Source: Trachythela sp. YZ-2020 (taxonomy: Eukaryota > Cnidaria > Anthozoa > Malacalcyonacea > Clavulariidae). Taken from it: DNA of 64,000 nucleotides. Shown piece by piece: positions 1-12,349 of the stretch. Position 1 is the first letter of the stretch, and each line of letters starts with the position of its first letter. The DNA lies in assembly GCA_016169945.1 (NCBI GenBank), contig JADLSH010000305.1, positions 62,001-126,000 on the forward strand, written 5' to 3'. Below the pieces are notes generated by a model. The model was not told where the DNA came from. It did not search any database and was given only the letters and a program-made list of their open reading frames with translations. The translations under genes and the position numbers were made by a program.

Positions 1-56
1 TCATGTGTGCAATATATCTTAAATATCTGATAGGAATATATTTTATTTTATTTCAG

Positions 57-370
57 ATAAATATGGTGGGTATAAACTTTCTAATGTTTCATTCATTTTC
101 TCACTTCGAAATATGGCCAACTTGCCCTCGTTTAAGTGTCCAGTTAAGAATGATCAAAATGACAAAGCTATCTTCTGTCATCCTCGTGCTGGGGCAAACT
201 TCGGTCGTGGTAATCTGTACATCGATGACAATGCTAACACAAACGAAGTCTCCTGCATCAGCATGCTTGGTAGTATATACCAACCTCCTCCAGGATATCA
301 ACCACAAACGGACTCCCTGCTGGCGGGCACCAGGAATTTCCAACCAACAGAGGTTGAAGTTTTCCGTTAG
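57..370 (+). CDS. Terminal exon of a TLDc-domain protein (partial)
   Basis: The exon follows a polypyrimidine tract and acceptor ending in CAG at 54-56 and reads in frame to a TAG stop at 368-370. It encodes the C-terminal half of a TLDc domain. Visible family signatures are an F-I-F-S-L-R-N strand, a C-H-P turn, a G-x-L-Y-I-D-D-N-A-N core, a Q-P-P-P-G-Y loop and the closing F-x-x-x-E-V-E-V-F strand. TLDc proteins are linked in other animals to oxidative-stress protection and V-ATPase regulation; anthozoans have many, often with other N-terminal domains. The upstream exons lie outside the window, so full architecture is unknown. An in-frame ATG at 113 lies inside the domain and is not the start. 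Confidence 0.82.
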
Positions 371-428
371 AAGAAGGTATAATTTAAAACTGAACACTAT
401 ATAGCATAAAGATGAATAATTATGTTTT

Positions 429-434
429 AATAAA
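429..434 (+). promoter_or_regulatory. Polyadenylation signal of the TLDc gene
   Basis: AATAAA lies 59 bases after the TLDc stop codon, with a T/G-containing stretch after it, the expected position for cleavage of this transcript. Confidence 0.55.
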
Positions 435-1580
435 TCCAGTCTTGAAATGATGGCAAATTTAAAAATACTCAACGTAAAAAACGACGCTATTTTGTTGCAT
501 TTCGAGAGGCTGGGAGAGAAACAAGCTAAAAACTAACATTTTGTGACAAAATTATTTCTCCTGTTTCACTGAAAAAGACGACGTTAAATTGAGAAAGCCA
601 CACACAGTGTGCAAATTCGTTTTTCGACGCTATGTTTTTTAAGAATTCTGCAGCTGCTTATACACTCAACGCAATAATAACTTCGACGTTTCGAGCGAAG
701 GCCCTTCGTCTGGGGGGCTTGTAAGGTAGTTTTACACAACAGTCAACCGCGGAATATTTGCTACAGTCTGCCTACTGTATAATTTGATTGAGCATATTTA
801 ACTTCTTGGCCGATATCGTCATCCCTCGAGTATAGAAGAAGCCACAGCCACAAGAAGCGGCTTCACATGACCCCTGATAAAGACACTGAACTGGAGTGCG
901 TAAGGTCGCGAATGAAATTTATGTGGGGATTGCTGCATTTATTAACTTAACCATAGTAACGAGTGAAAACATTAAAAATATATAGTAGTTTCACTAAATG
1001 AATAATGCAGCCCATGCTGATAAAAAATTTATAAAGACCTTGTTTTGGGATGAGATAGTTGTAATAGAAATATTTAACATAATTTACTCGCTTGTACCAT
1101 ATATAAGTGTCAATAATCGATCTATTCGAACAATTACTGCATTGAAATTTACCTATATTAGCTACAGGGGCAGATGGTAAAAATTATTATAGAAACTTTC
1201 ACAAGATAACTCGGGTCTTGTATGCGATGTAATGTCCGATTCGACTCATGGTACGATATTACGATCGACGTTTAAAACCATGATGCGCCGAATCGAACAA
1301 AATACGCTTAGTTTCAACTTTAATACAATTAACTAAATATGACTCCAGAGCCATTCACACGATACCGGATTACTTTACGTATCGGATTATCTATCATCCG
1401 ATCCATCCTGCTTGTTTTCGCGATACCAGATTGAATAGTCCAAACCACCGAACTACAAATTAAATGAGCAAATATTTTGCTGGCCTTGTGCTAGGTAAGT
1501 TAAAAATATTGAAAAAATACGATACAAATAAGATGTCGATTATAACAGGGAAAAATTTTAATCGTTATGAAAATAGAATA
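435..1580. other. Intergenic, no gene seen
   Basis: No convincing exon. A minus-strand copy of the recurrent cgaaacgtc / gacgaaggg motif sits at about 680-712 (see findings). The stretch 1210-1440 holds imperfect repeats rich in CGAT and GATCC words that also occur in the following tandem unit. Confidence 0.4.
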
Positions 1581-2946
1581 ACGAAGCGGAAGGTATCAGA
1601 TTTGTTCAATTTTTAAGGCTCTGGAAACGTGTTTTCAATGTTTTCATATAATTTATTGTGACTTTTTTCCCGCTCATATAGATCTTTGCTTTCTGATTGC
1701 TACGATCTGATTGCCACTGGATCTTGTGAAAGTATATGCGATCCTGTATGGTAGTGTGTTGAACTTATTAATAATTATCGTTAGTGTTACATTTATTGAT
1801 TTTTTGAACTTTATTGTATAGAAACTATAAATTATCCAAAGACATTGTCTGGATAAGTAAATTATTGTCGTTTGAATAGATTCAACATTTAAAATGGTCT
1901 TGAAGGGGTGAAATTGGAGCTAGGATATGCTTATTTTTTACTGGGAAAATAGGTTGTTAGCACTGCAAATGAAATTTGGCAAATTTAGTGGGTTTGGGCG
2001 ACTGGGATTCAGATTATATTTTGGCTGGGAACGTCGTCCCTCCCCCCCCCCCTTCACGACCCTCTTTGAATGTTTTTAAGGTAACCTTAATTCCTATTTT
2101 GCAACAAGCTTCTAGTAAGAATTACATATTATGTATCAATTCAAAAACGCAGCCTTGTATCAAGAGATTATAACCAGCAAATATAATTCCTACAAAGCAA
2201 TCAGTCATGTGAAGTTTATAACTTGGACTATAACATTGGCATCTTGATAAATTTTTACATGCAGTACAGGAGAATTGTTCAAGTTTGTCAACATGATTGT
2301 TGAGGTCAAGGAGTTAGAAGAATAGTTATTAAATAGTTTAAGCTCAGTTGGCATGTTGGAATGTTAGGATTTTGTTATTTTTGTAAACACTCTTAGTTTT
2401 CCGAATGAGTAACTCAATTTTCCGAATATTCTAATTTGAAAAAGGTTGGGGGGTGCGTCATTCCCCCCCCCCCCAATACCCCCCTCACTACGGCCCTGCT
2501 AATGGGCTCAAATACGTCAGTTGGCGAAAACAAGCCTATTTGTATGGGTCACACATCGTAACGGTTTTGATGTTTCTTCAACCATTCATTACAGCGTTGA
2601 ATTACAATTGAAACTTAGAAATATCAAGAGTGACAAATACAAAGGAATCTTGTATAATATTTCTTAAACTGAGTGTAAATTAACTGCTGAAAGTAGGTTT
2701 TACATATAAAGACAACCAGTTAGACCTTTATATACCTATCATGTTAAATATAAATATCCTCATGCAGAACAAAGTAAACTAAGAAGGTTTTGCAGTATGT
2801 CTTTTTTTGGAAATTTTAAATATTCTTCACAATACAATCAAAAGAATGTGGCGTGAAACTTGATCGCATTTAAGCACTTTAACTGTTTTGTTCAAGATTG
2901 TAGCTTGAGAACTACTCAATGCACAGACAGTCAGACACAATCCGTT

Positions 2947-3331
2947 CTTTATGTACAAATAATTTCTTCCAACTGTACAGCTTTCCGACTTTATCATGTT
3001 GTTGTTTTTGTACCAACGGTTCCTCCACTAATTTTTCGTTCGGCTCTGAGAACAGATCTTTCTCTCCATGGAAAAGCTTTTCCCAGAAGAAGGAAAGCAA
3101 GCGCAAGTGGAACGCCAATCTGACACCAATCACTATCACTATCACCCCCCGGAATTGCCCAGATTCATCTGTGAATTTGCTTTGGATCAGGGGGGCCGCA
3201 TCGTGCGCCACATCAAGCATAATCGCCACGATTTTGCAGGTTATCTCGACAAAATACATGAAAAGAGCCAACCAGTAGATGATGAAAGTTGAATTTTGGT
3301 CGAGGCAATCTTTCCACCATACCAGAGTGTA
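2947..3331 (-). pseudogene. Truncated 3' copy of gene 1 last exon (unit 1)
   Basis: This is the C-terminal portion of the multi-membrane gene 1, beginning at the W-W-K-D-C motif before the fifth membrane segment. It has no upstream exon or start context because the tandem duplication cut the exon. A one-base deletion in the C run near 2985, relative to unit 2 and gene 1, shifts the frame in the tail. The last two membrane segments and the F-H-G-E-K-D-L-F-S-E-P motif are still readable. Confidence 0.75.
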
Positions 3332-4697
3332 ACGAAGCGGAAGGTATCAGATTTGTTCAATTTTTAAGGCTCTGGAAACGTGTTTTCAATGTTTTCATAT
3401 AATTTATTGTGACTTTTTTCCCGCTCATATAGATCTTTGCTTTCTGATTGCTACGATCTGATTGCCACTGGATCTTGTGAAAGTATATGCGATCCTGTAT
3501 GGTAGTGTGTTGAACTTATTAATAATTATCGTTAGTGTTACATTTATTGATTTTTTGAACTTTATTGTATAGAAACTATAAATTATCCAAAGACATTGTC
3601 TGGATAAGTAAATTATTGTCGTTTGAATAGATTCAACATTTAAAATGGTCTTGAAGGGGTGAAATTGGAGCTAGGATATGCTTATTTTTTACTGGGAAAA
3701 TAGGTTGTTAGCACTGCAAATGAAATTTGGCAAATTTAGTGGGTTTGGGCGACTGGGATTCAGATTATATTTTGGCTGGGAACGTCGTCCCTCCCCCCCC
3801 CCCTTCACGACCCTCTTTGAATGTTTTTAAGGTAACCTTAATTCCTATTTTGCAACAAGCTTCTAGTAAGAATTACATATTATGTATCAATTCAAAAACG
3901 CAGCCTTGTATCAAGAGATTATAACCAGCAAATATAATTCCTACAAAGCAATCAGTCATGTGAAGTTTATAACTTGGACTATAACATTGGCATCTTGATA
4001 AATTTTTACATGCAGTACAGGAGAATTGTTCAAGTTTGTCAACATGATTGTTGAGGTCAAGGAGTTAGAAGAATAGTTATTAAATAGTTTAAGCTCAGTT
4101 GGCATGTTGGAATGTTAGGATTTTGTTATTTTTGTAAACACTCTTAGTTTTCCGAATGAGTAACTCAATTTTCCGAATATTCTAATTTGAAAAAGGTTGG
4201 GGGGTGCGTCATTCCCCCCCCCCCCAATACCCCCCTCACTACGGCCCTGCTAATGGGCTCAAATACGTCAGTTGGCGAAAACAAGCCTATTTGTATGGGT
4301 CACACATCGTAACGGTTTTGATGTTTCTTCAACCATTCATTACAGCGTTGAATTACAATTGAAACTTAGAAATATCAAGAGTGACAAATACAAAGGAATC
4401 TTGTATAATATTTCTTAAACTGAGTGTAAATTAACTGCTGAAAGTAGGTTTTACATATAAAGACAACCAGTTAGACCTTTATATACCTATCATGTTAAAT
4501 ATAAATATCCTCATGCAGAACAAAGTAAACTAAGAAGGTTTTGCAGTATGTCTTTTGGAAATTTTAAATATTCTTCACAATACAATCAAAAGAATGTGGC
4601 GTGAAACTTGATCGCATTTAAGCACTTTAACTGTTTTGTTCAAGATTGTAGCTTGAGAACTACTCAATGCACAGACAGTCAGACACAATCCGTTCTT

Positions 4698-5081
4698 TTA
4701 TGTACAAATAATTTCTTCCAACTGTACAGCTTTCCCGACTTTATCATGTTGTTGTTTTTGTACCAACGGTTCCTCCACTAATTTTTCGTTCGGCTCTGAG
4801 AACAGATCTTTCTCTCCATGGAAAAGCTTTTCCCAGAAGAAGGAAAGCAAGCGCAAGTGGAACGCCAATCTGACACCAATCACTATCACTATCACCCCCC
4901 GGAATTGCCCAGATTCATCTGTGAATTTGCTTTGGATCAGGGGGGCCGCATCGTGCGCCACATCAAGCATAATCGCCACGATTTTGCAGGTTATCTCGAC
5001 AAAATACATGAAAAGAGCCAACCAGTAGATGATGAAAGTTGAATTTTGGTCGAGGCAATCTTTCCACCATACCAGAGTGTA
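4698..5081 (-). pseudogene. Truncated 3' copy of gene 1 last exon (unit 2)
   Basis: Second truncated copy. Its reading frame matches gene 1 through to the same stop codon. As in unit 1, everything upstream of the W-W-K-D-C motif is missing because the duplication junction falls there. It has no first exon and is presumably not expressed as a functional protein. Confidence 0.75.
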
Positions 5082-6427
5082 ACGAAGCGGAAGGTATCAG
5101 ATTTGTTCAATTTTTAAGGCTCTGGAAACGTGTTTTCAATGTTTTCATATAATTTATTGTGACTTTTTTCCCGCTCATATAGATCTTTGCTTTCTGATTG
5201 CTACGATCTGATTGCCACTGGATCTTGTGAAAGTATATGCGATCCTGTATGGTAGTGTGTTGAACTTATTAATAATTATCGTTAGTGTTACATTTATTGA
5301 TTTTTTGAACTTTATTGTATAGAAACTATAAATTATCCAAAGACATTGTCTGGATAAGTAAATTATTGTCGTTTGAATAGATTCAACATTTAAAATGGTC
5401 TTGAAGGGGTGAAATTGGAGCTAGGATATGCTTATTTTTACTGGGAAAATAGGTTGTTAGCACTGCAAATGAAATTTGGCAAATTTAGTGGGTTTGGGCG
5501 ACTGGGATTCAGATTATATTTTGGCTGGGAACGTCGTCCCTCCCCTTCACGACCCTCTTTGAATGTTTTTAAGGTAACCTTAATTCCTATTTTACAACAA
5601 GCTTCTAGTAAGAATTACATATTATGTATCAATTCAAAACGCAGCCTTGTATCAAGAGATTATAACCAGCAAATATAATTCCTACAAAGCAATCAGTCAT
5701 GTGAAGTTTATAACTTGGACTATAACATTGGCATCTTGATAAATTTTTACATGCAGTACAGGAGAATTGTTCAAGTTTGTCAACATGATTGTTGAGGTCA
5801 AGGAGTTAGAAGAATAGTTATTAAATAGTTTAAGCTCAGTTGGCATGTTGGAATGTTAGGATTTTGTTATTTTGTAAACACTCTTAGTTTTCCGAATGAG
5901 TAACTCAATTTTCCGAATATTCTAATTTGAAAAAGGTTGGGGGTGCGTCATTCCCCAATACCCCCTCACTACGGCCCTGCTAATGGGCTCAAATACAGTT
6001 GGCGAAAACAAGCCTATTTGTATGGGTCACACATCGTAACGGTTTTGATGTTTCTTCAACCATTCATTACAGCGTTGAATTACAATTGAAACTTAGAAAT
6101 ATCAAGAGTGACAAATACAAAGGAATCTTGTATAATATTTCTTAAACTGAGTGTAAATTAACTGCTGAAAGTAGGTTTTACATATAAAGACAACCAGTTA
6201 GACCTTTATATACCTATCATGTTAAATATAAATATCCTCATGCAGAACAAAGTAAACTAAGAAGGTTTTGCAGTATGTCTTTTTTTGGAAATTTTAAATA
6301 TTCTTCACAATACAATCAAAAGAATGTGGCGTGAAACTTGATCGCATTTAAGCACTTTAACTGTTTTGTTCAAGATTGTAGCTTGAGAACTACTCAATGC
6401 ACAGACAGTCAGACACAATCCGTTCTT

Positions 6428-7264
6428 TTATGTACAAATAATTTCTTCCAACTGTACAGCTTTCCCGACTTTATCATGTTGTTGTTTTTGTACCAACGGT
6501 TCCTCCACTAATTTTTCGTTCGGCTCTGAGAACAGATCTTTCTCTCCATGGAAAAGCTTTTCCCAGAAGAAGGAAAGCAAGCGCAAGTGGAACGCCAATC
6601 TGACACCAATCACTATCACTATCACCCCCCGGAATTGCCCAGATTCATCTGTGAATTTGCTTTGGATCAGGGGGGCCGCATCGTGCGCCACATCAAGCAT
6701 AATCGCCACGATTTTGCAGGTTATCTCGACAAAATACATGAAAAGAGCCAACCAGTAGATGATGAAAGTTGAATTTTGGTCGAGGCAATCTTTCCACCAT
6801 ACCAGAGTGTAACGTGGTAAACTTGTTTTCGTCCAGTGTACACGAGGCAGGTAATTTACACAACAAACAACCGCAACAGTCACAGGAGCCCAGAGGAACA
6901 GAAGTATTGATATTGCGATGCTCATTTCGTCTGATCTCGTGAAAATTCGAATAAAATAATACACCGATGAAATGAGAAGTAGAAATATCAACGAACCAAA
7001 CGATCCTTTTCTGTAAATTCTTCTTGCTTTTCCAAGCTGGTATTTTAACTTCTTGTGATTCAAGAAAACGATAAGGATAAAGATTAATGAAGATACCATA
7101 GACATTAAGAGCCAAGCAAGGATCCAGTGTTCCGGGTTGGAGGTGAAGAATTCTTGGCTGCAGTTTATAACTGAAGCTTGTTCAAAGATGATGCATTTTG
7201 TGTCGAAGATGGAAAAGAAAGTAGTTGAAATGAACCAGGGGATGGACAGCAAGACGAATAGACT
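6428..7264 (-). CDS. Gene 1 last exon: multi-membrane protein, subfamily A
   Basis: The exon opens after a TATAG acceptor at 7265-7266 in phase 0 and ends with the stop at 6428. Joined to the first exon (8533-8712) it gives a protein of about 338 residues. Six hydrophobic segments lie near residues 61-80, 104-127, 148-168, 178-203, 225-250 and 270-295. A short loop after the first holds a conserved C-x10-C pair (about C84 and C95). A P-R-V-H-W motif follows the fourth segment, and F-F-W-E-K-L-F-H-G-E-K-D-L-F-S-E-P follows the sixth, before a charged tail. I do not recognise the family. XK-related, chemoreceptor-like and channel proteins have similar gross topology but I see no diagnostic motif. 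Function unknown; plasma membrane location is inferred. Confidence 0.8.
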   Translation of the reverse strand, partial: SLFVLLSIPWFISTTFFSIFDTKCIIFEQASVINCSQEFFTSNPEHWILAWLLMSMVSSLIFILIVFLNHKKLKYQLGKARRIYRKGSFGSLIFLLLISSVYYFIRIFTRSDEMSIAISILLFLWAPVTVAVVCCVNYLPRVHWTKTSLPRYTLVWWKDCLDQNSTFIIYWLALFMYFVEITCKIVAIMLDVAHDAAPLIQSKFTDESGQFRGVIVIVIGVRLAFHLRLLSFFWEKLFHGEKDLFSEPNEKLVEEPLVQKQQHDKVGKAVQLEEIICT

Positions 7265-8532
7265 CTATAAATATTGATATTATGGGAATTGAGATTTGAA
7301 ATATGATACAGTATACAAATCAGCGTTATTTAGTTAAAATAATTCATGATTTCTGATTGGGCAATAGCTAGCCAACGATGAAATTGCACATATCAACTCA
7401 ATCGGACTGCCAAATATGGAGTTGGAACATCATATCACACGTCACGATGAACACGAACAAAAACACTACGGTAAATGGAAAACGTTTTATCCTGCATGAG
7501 CGTTGAATTCGATTTCATTGTGGCATAAAATGATTCTTCATCTCATTTATAAAACGTACACATATTTTAACACAAATGTCTGAAATATACGTCAATAAGC
7601 TGCAAATTGTACAGATATTATACAGCAGTATAATCTGGGAAATTGGTTTAATCGCATGAAGTATATATATCAATAAAGATATCGATTGAAAAAGAAATAG
7701 TTCCTTAATTCTTAACGTTCATGTCTCAAATGAAATGTAAATTACCTTAGACCTAAGTTGCATGAGACCTAAGTTAATAGAGGATTTGAAAGTTTACCTA
7801 AGCAACGCTGCAATTTTGTCTTAGATAAACATGAGATTAAACAGGAAGTCTTCAAGCGAACGATTATTATTAAAATAGAATTCTGAGAATATCGCTTTCG
7901 TTTTAGAACTTCCTTGAGATAAGCGACAGGAAGACAAATTATAAATCAATTTCGAAAACGACGACGTGTATGTGTAGACTGTAGTGTACATCCATGTAAT
8001 CCGCTTCTAAAATACACTAGCCGACGTAATAAATTATTTTAAAAAGGTGTGCCAGAAACGACCATTCCCTTAATAATATCGCATGCACACACAATGGTGA
8101 ATATACACGGAATCGCCAATACTATGTCTATGTTTACACGAGAACCGAACGAATTCGGAATAACGGTACACATATTGTCCGGTTGCATTTCTTAACACGG
8201 GAATTGTACGGTTTACTGCGCTCGAATTCTTCCTGTTTCATGCGTCTCGTGTGAACTTTCAGCGAAAATGGCTGAAAATCGTACAAATTTGAGTACAGTT
8301 CGTACTCATTCGATTCCAGTGGCGGAAATTTCGTTGGGGCGTGGGGAATTGCCACCCACCTTTGCGAAAAATAGACAATTTGTCGGAAATCACTGAATGT
8401 TTGAGTGTAAATGGAGTGGAATTTATCGAAAATTTAGAAGGTTTTGTCGGAAATTCAGGAGGGTTATCCCTCACCAGAAAAAGTGAATTCCCGCATTGTT
8501 CAATTCCGTGTGACTCGCAAAAGTCAACCTAC
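7265..8532 (-). other. Intron of gene 1
   Basis: GT (8531-8532) to AG (7265-7266) on the minus strand, 1268 bases. Part of it (about 7900-8010) matches the equivalent intron of gene 2 (about 12075-12180), showing that the two genes duplicated with introns included. No separate gene is seen within it. Confidence 0.65.
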
Positions 8533-8712
8533 CTTCAAGCATGTGTTGATGCGAGGAGAACGAACTAAGCTTCGCAATTTCGTTCCAAATTTATTGCATC
8601 CCTGGCTACATTTTTCATTATTTCTCTGACTTTGCGGCGCTTTGTCTTCGTTCGAAACATGGCTTTCGAATTCGACTGTTTTGCGTGGCTCTGCAGTCTT
8701 AGAATCAGCCAT
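8533..8712 (-). CDS. Gene 1 first coding exon
   Basis: The exon runs from an ATG at 8712 to a donor (AAG then GTAGGT) at 8532, exactly 60 codons, phase 0. It begins M-A-D-S and ends T-C-L-K, parallel to gene 2's first exon, which begins M-A-D-S and ends I-C-L-K. The peptide is hydrophilic, rich in Lys, Arg, Ser and Asn, with no signal peptide, so the N terminus is probably cytoplasmic. An in-frame upstream ATG at 8758-8760 is possible, but conservation with gene 2 favours 8712. Confidence 0.78.
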
Positions 8713-10265
8713 GATCAATGTTAGTATTTTAACGTCAGGCTTTCTTTTCCGCAGCAACAAACGTAGTTACAATAGAACTGTCGAACGGTACTGACTGTGG
8801 ATTAATGAGTTATCCGTATCCTTGACGACGGAACGCATTGAGGTAATCCATAATTATATTATATTCACGGACAATTTCAGCACATGTCGTCATATTATCA
8901 AGCAACATGAAAAATTATTGCAACAGTTATTACCGAAGCCAAAGGGCAAAGCAACTGTTGTCTGTTTTGTAGGAACGTAACAGTGTCAAACACGATTAAT
9001 CCTCCTAATTAATTGTATAGTGGCTATGCGTTCCTTGTATATATAAATTGATTGAGTCTTTTTCTGCAAAACACAAAGGTTAGTTGGGCAAGGCTTTCGA
9101 TCTGTTACGCTGGATCAATACCATCTGCAGTGCAAATCATAGCAGCAATTCATATCATTATATAATTCCTTGTGGAAGGACAAGAGAATTTAGATTTAGT
9201 TCAAAGACAAAGTGGCCGTGGCAAATTTCGTAATTTCAGCCGCCATCTCAGTGAATTTTTTGTAGTAAAAGACTCTCTGCTTTTCATAGTTCAATTCGAG
9301 CGATTTACACCTTCTATATTAGTGAATACAAAGAGGAATAATTGCTTTCAAAATATGTAACGGTATTGTCTGTACTGCATATTATACAGCTAAGGTTGTC
9401 ACATGTTACAAATGAAGTTTGTAATTAAGAAGCTGCTTCTTACACTAGCTTCCCGTCCTATTATTTCTGTCAGGAAAATAGTTCTCCATCGTAAGTAGGT
9501 TGTGTGTGTTAGTCATAAATATACCTATAATTTTTCCTTTGGCTTTGATATTCATTATTATAATGTATAGAATACAGCTTGCTAGTGCATGAGAATACAT
9601 GATGGTTGAGTAAAGTATTATAAATTTCCAACGATATCATACACTAGTTGGCATCATTCCAGTATATATACATGAACTTGTGGTTAGCTCTTGGTAATCG
9701 CCGGAAGGCCTATAGTTTGTCGTACATGATAGTTGTGACATGACGTTTCTCGTATACACGTGATAGTAGCCGAACCTCTATGGGCGGAACATCAAACCGC
9801 TGACCAACATGGGAGTAATTGTTTGCAGGCCAATCGTGCGGTCCTGGTCACGAAGTGTGATTGGTTGAAACTTGTTTTGACAAGTGGCATGAAAGAGTCA
9901 AATGAATGGTTGAGTGTATTGGATATTCTAGTGTATATGTCTGACTAAACCAAAAGACTCTCTCGATCAAAACATATATCATTTTATCATATTTTATGAT
10001 TCACAGAGAACCGGCTTGTAATTGACAGAGCTATCCAGACTACGACTACCATTAATAGATTTAGTTTAGCTTAGTCCAGAGTTAGTTCACCAAAAAAAGT
10101 TCGGGAAACTTTCATGTAAACTGTGGCCTGCCAATTATCATTCATTCTTATTTGTACATTTTAAATATTCCTCACAATACAATGGTAAGAATATGGTGTG
10201 AAATTTCATTGCATAAGCACTTTAATTGTTTTGTCAACGATAATGGGCATATACATTCCGTTCTT
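8713..10265. other. Gene 1 upstream / gene 2 downstream region
   Basis: No exon recognised. The stretch 8800-9300 matches 12620-13170 upstream of gene 2 (shared words around the agcaacatgaaaaatta segment), so the promoter region was duplicated with the gene. The part from about 10150 to 10265 resembles the 3' flank of gene 1. Confidence 0.5.
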
Positions 10266-11111
10266 TCATGTACAGATAATTTCCTCCAACTTAACAGTTT
10301 TTTCCAATTCATCTTGCTGTTGTTCTTGTACCAAAGATTCTTCTACAAGTCTTAGATTCGGCTCTGAGAACAGGTCTTTCTCTCCATGGAAAAGCTTTTG
10401 CCAGAAGAAGGAAAGCACGCGTACGTGGAACGCCAATCTGAAACCGATTACTATCACCATCACCCCCCGCAATTGGCCGGATTCATCTGGAAACTTGTTT
10501 TGGATCAGGGGGGCCACTTCGTGCGCCACATCAAGCATTATGGAGGCCACTTTACAGGTTATCTCAACAAAATACATAATGAGAGCTAGCCAATAGATGA
10601 CAAAATTTGAATTTTTGTTGAGGCAATCTTTCCACCACACGAAAGTGTAACGTGGTACTGGTAGACTATTTTTCGTCCAGTGTACGCGAGGTAGGTAGTT
10701 TAAACAGCAGATAAGCAGAACAGTGACAGGAAGCCAGAGGAACACAAGAATTGAAATGGACACGCTGGTCTTTTCTGATCTGGTGGTATAGATTCGAATG
10801 ACGTAATACACCAGTGAAATCAGGAGTAAAAACATGAACGAACCAACATATCCCTTTTTGCAGATCTTCTTTGCTTTCTCGGTTTGGTAGTTTAACTTCT
10901 TGTGATTCAAGCGAACGATGAGGATGAGAAGAAATGAAGATATGATAGACATTAAAAGCCAAGCAAAGATCCAGTGTCTGGGATTCGAGATGAAGAAATC
11001 TTGACTGCAATTTATCACTGAAGCTTGCTCGAAGACGATGCATTTCGTGTCGAATATGGAGAAGAAGATGGTCGAGATGAACCAGGGGATGGAAAGGAAG
11101 ACGAAGAACAC
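10266..11111 (-). CDS. Gene 2 last exon: multi-membrane protein, subfamily A
   Basis: The exon starts right after a TATAG acceptor (11112-11113) in phase 0 with V-F-F-V-F-L and stops at 10266, adding 281 residues. With the first exon (12350-12541) the protein has about 345 residues. It is a clear paralogue of gene 1: same six hydrophobic segments, the C-x10-C loop after the first, P-R-V-H-W after the fourth, and F-F-W-Q-K-L-F-H-G-E-K-D-L-F-S-E-P after the sixth. Differences cluster in the loops and tail. The GTG at the exon edge is not a start codon. Intact reading frames in both exons suggest a functional gene. Family and function unknown. Confidence 0.82.
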   Translation of the reverse strand: MFFVFLSIPWFISTIFFSIFDTKCIVFEQASVINCSQDFFISNPRHWIFAWLLMSIISSFLLILIVRLNHKKLNYQTEKAKKICKKGYVGSFMFLLLISLVYYVIRIYTTRSEKTSVSISILVFLWLPVTVLLICCLNYLPRVHWTKNSLPVPRYTFVWWKDCLNKNSNFVIYWLALIMYFVEITCKVASIMLDVAHEVAPLIQNKFPDESGQLRGVMVIVIGFRLAFHVRVLSFFWQKLFHGEKDLFSEPNLRLVEESLVQEQQQDELEKTVKLEEIICT

Positions 11112-11235
11112 CTATAAATTGATATAATGAATGGAAGTCGACCTTATGCATTGCGCTTTGCGGTGCGTGATTACAACTACCAGAATGCTTCCCATGATAT
11201 TGAGAGGAAAATATAGCCAATAGTCAAAAATCATT

Positions 11236-11480
11236 CTGGGGCTGGCTGTACGAAGCCCGTTTAGCCTATCCTGTGGATAAATCGAAAGTATCGATCAAGT
11301 CTATACATTCATCGAAGAACCAAGCTTAAATTTTCAACTTGAATAGAACAATTATGTTTGCAACTACATATTAAGTGCATAAGATTTAAGTTCAGTCATT
11401 CACAAAATGTGCGAAAGTGTTATTCAATTTTGGCTTATCCACCGTTTAAGCTAAACGGCCTTCGTACAACCGGCCCCTGG
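11236..11480. mobile_element. Small MITE in gene 2 intron
   Basis: Imperfect terminal inverted repeats of about 40 bases (left containing ggctgtacgaagcccgttta, right its diverged reverse complement) bound a roughly 245-base segment inside the gene 2 intron. No coding sequence. Target duplication not resolved. Confidence 0.55.
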
Positions 11481-12349
11481 TATAGTTTTGGTCACGCACT
11501 GTAAAGGCCTCGGATACGATGCTCCACCTGACGTATGTGATTTCACACAATACAACAACAACTACACTTGTACTCTAGCCGTACTCTTGTCAACAAATCC
11601 AGTAAATCACATACGTCAATAGGAGAATCGGATACGACAAGCCGGATCGTGTGAACAGGAATTAAGGCTATGTCATTATGCATCAGGTCTATTGAGATTT
11701 GAATATACAGATACCTGAGATACGGAGATACCATGTACTAATATATTTGTTTAATTTTATCTCAGCGCCATCGACAGGGCAATCTCGTACCCAGACTTAT
11801 ATACATGCCCACCACCTAACCTGTGAACGGGAATACTCTGCCTCGGTGTCTACCGACTACCGGCAAGTGTCGGTTTTTTCTCATGAATTTATCTCAAGGA
11901 TAAAACATCTGCTATCGCAAGAATAATGTTTTAGTTTAACCTATTTGATCAGCCACTTTAATACTAAAAAGTTCAAATTACAAAAATCATTTAAAAAACA
12001 TAAACCACGGGTTCATATCTTGTTTCTAATTGGCTATCTGTACTGACAAGGAACGGGGAATCAACGGAACAAGGAACTGTTTTAGTACTTCCTTGAGATT
12101 ATAAAACAGGAAGACAAATTATAAATCAATTTTGAAAACGATACCGCGTGTATGATGGTGTACCGCTATGTAATCCGCTTTTATTTACGCAATGTAAATC
12201 GCATTCGAAACCATTCACACGGCAATTCTGCTCGAATTCGTCTGGTTTTATGCATCACGTCGTTTGAACTTGGAATGCAGAATCGCATGAATACATTCGG
12301 TCCTGTGTGAGCGATCTACTCAAAAGTCTACTCGAAAAAGCTAACGTAC

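Larger units (their letters stand above)
1581..6814. repeat. Three tandem copies of a 1.75-kb segment
   Basis: Units start near 1581, 3332 and 5082 and are nearly identical over their whole length. The third runs on into the intact last exon of gene 1. Each unit carries about 1.3 kb of gene 1 downstream flank plus the 3' portion of its last exon. The original left edge reads gaa-taacg-aagcgg, the right edge gtg-taacg-tggtaa and the internal junctions gtg-taacg-aagcgg, so the joins lie in a 5-base microhomology. Copies differ mainly in C-run length (for example near 2041, 2461, 3792, 5541) and single-base indels. Confidence 0.9.

Noticed and set aside
2455..2510. hAT-like right end (ctacggccctg after C-runs) in the 1.75-kb units
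   Set aside because: No matching left end or target duplication could be found, so no element was called.
3068..3292. Plus-strand 74-codon ORF repeated in each 1.75-kb unit and at 6548
   Set aside because: Antisense to the conserved last exon of gene 1; its repetition comes from the tandem duplication, not selection.
9172..9360. 62-codon ORF upstream of gene 1
   Set aside because: The homologous region upstream of gene 2 (about 13105-13170) does not keep the frame, so it is duplicated non-coding flank.
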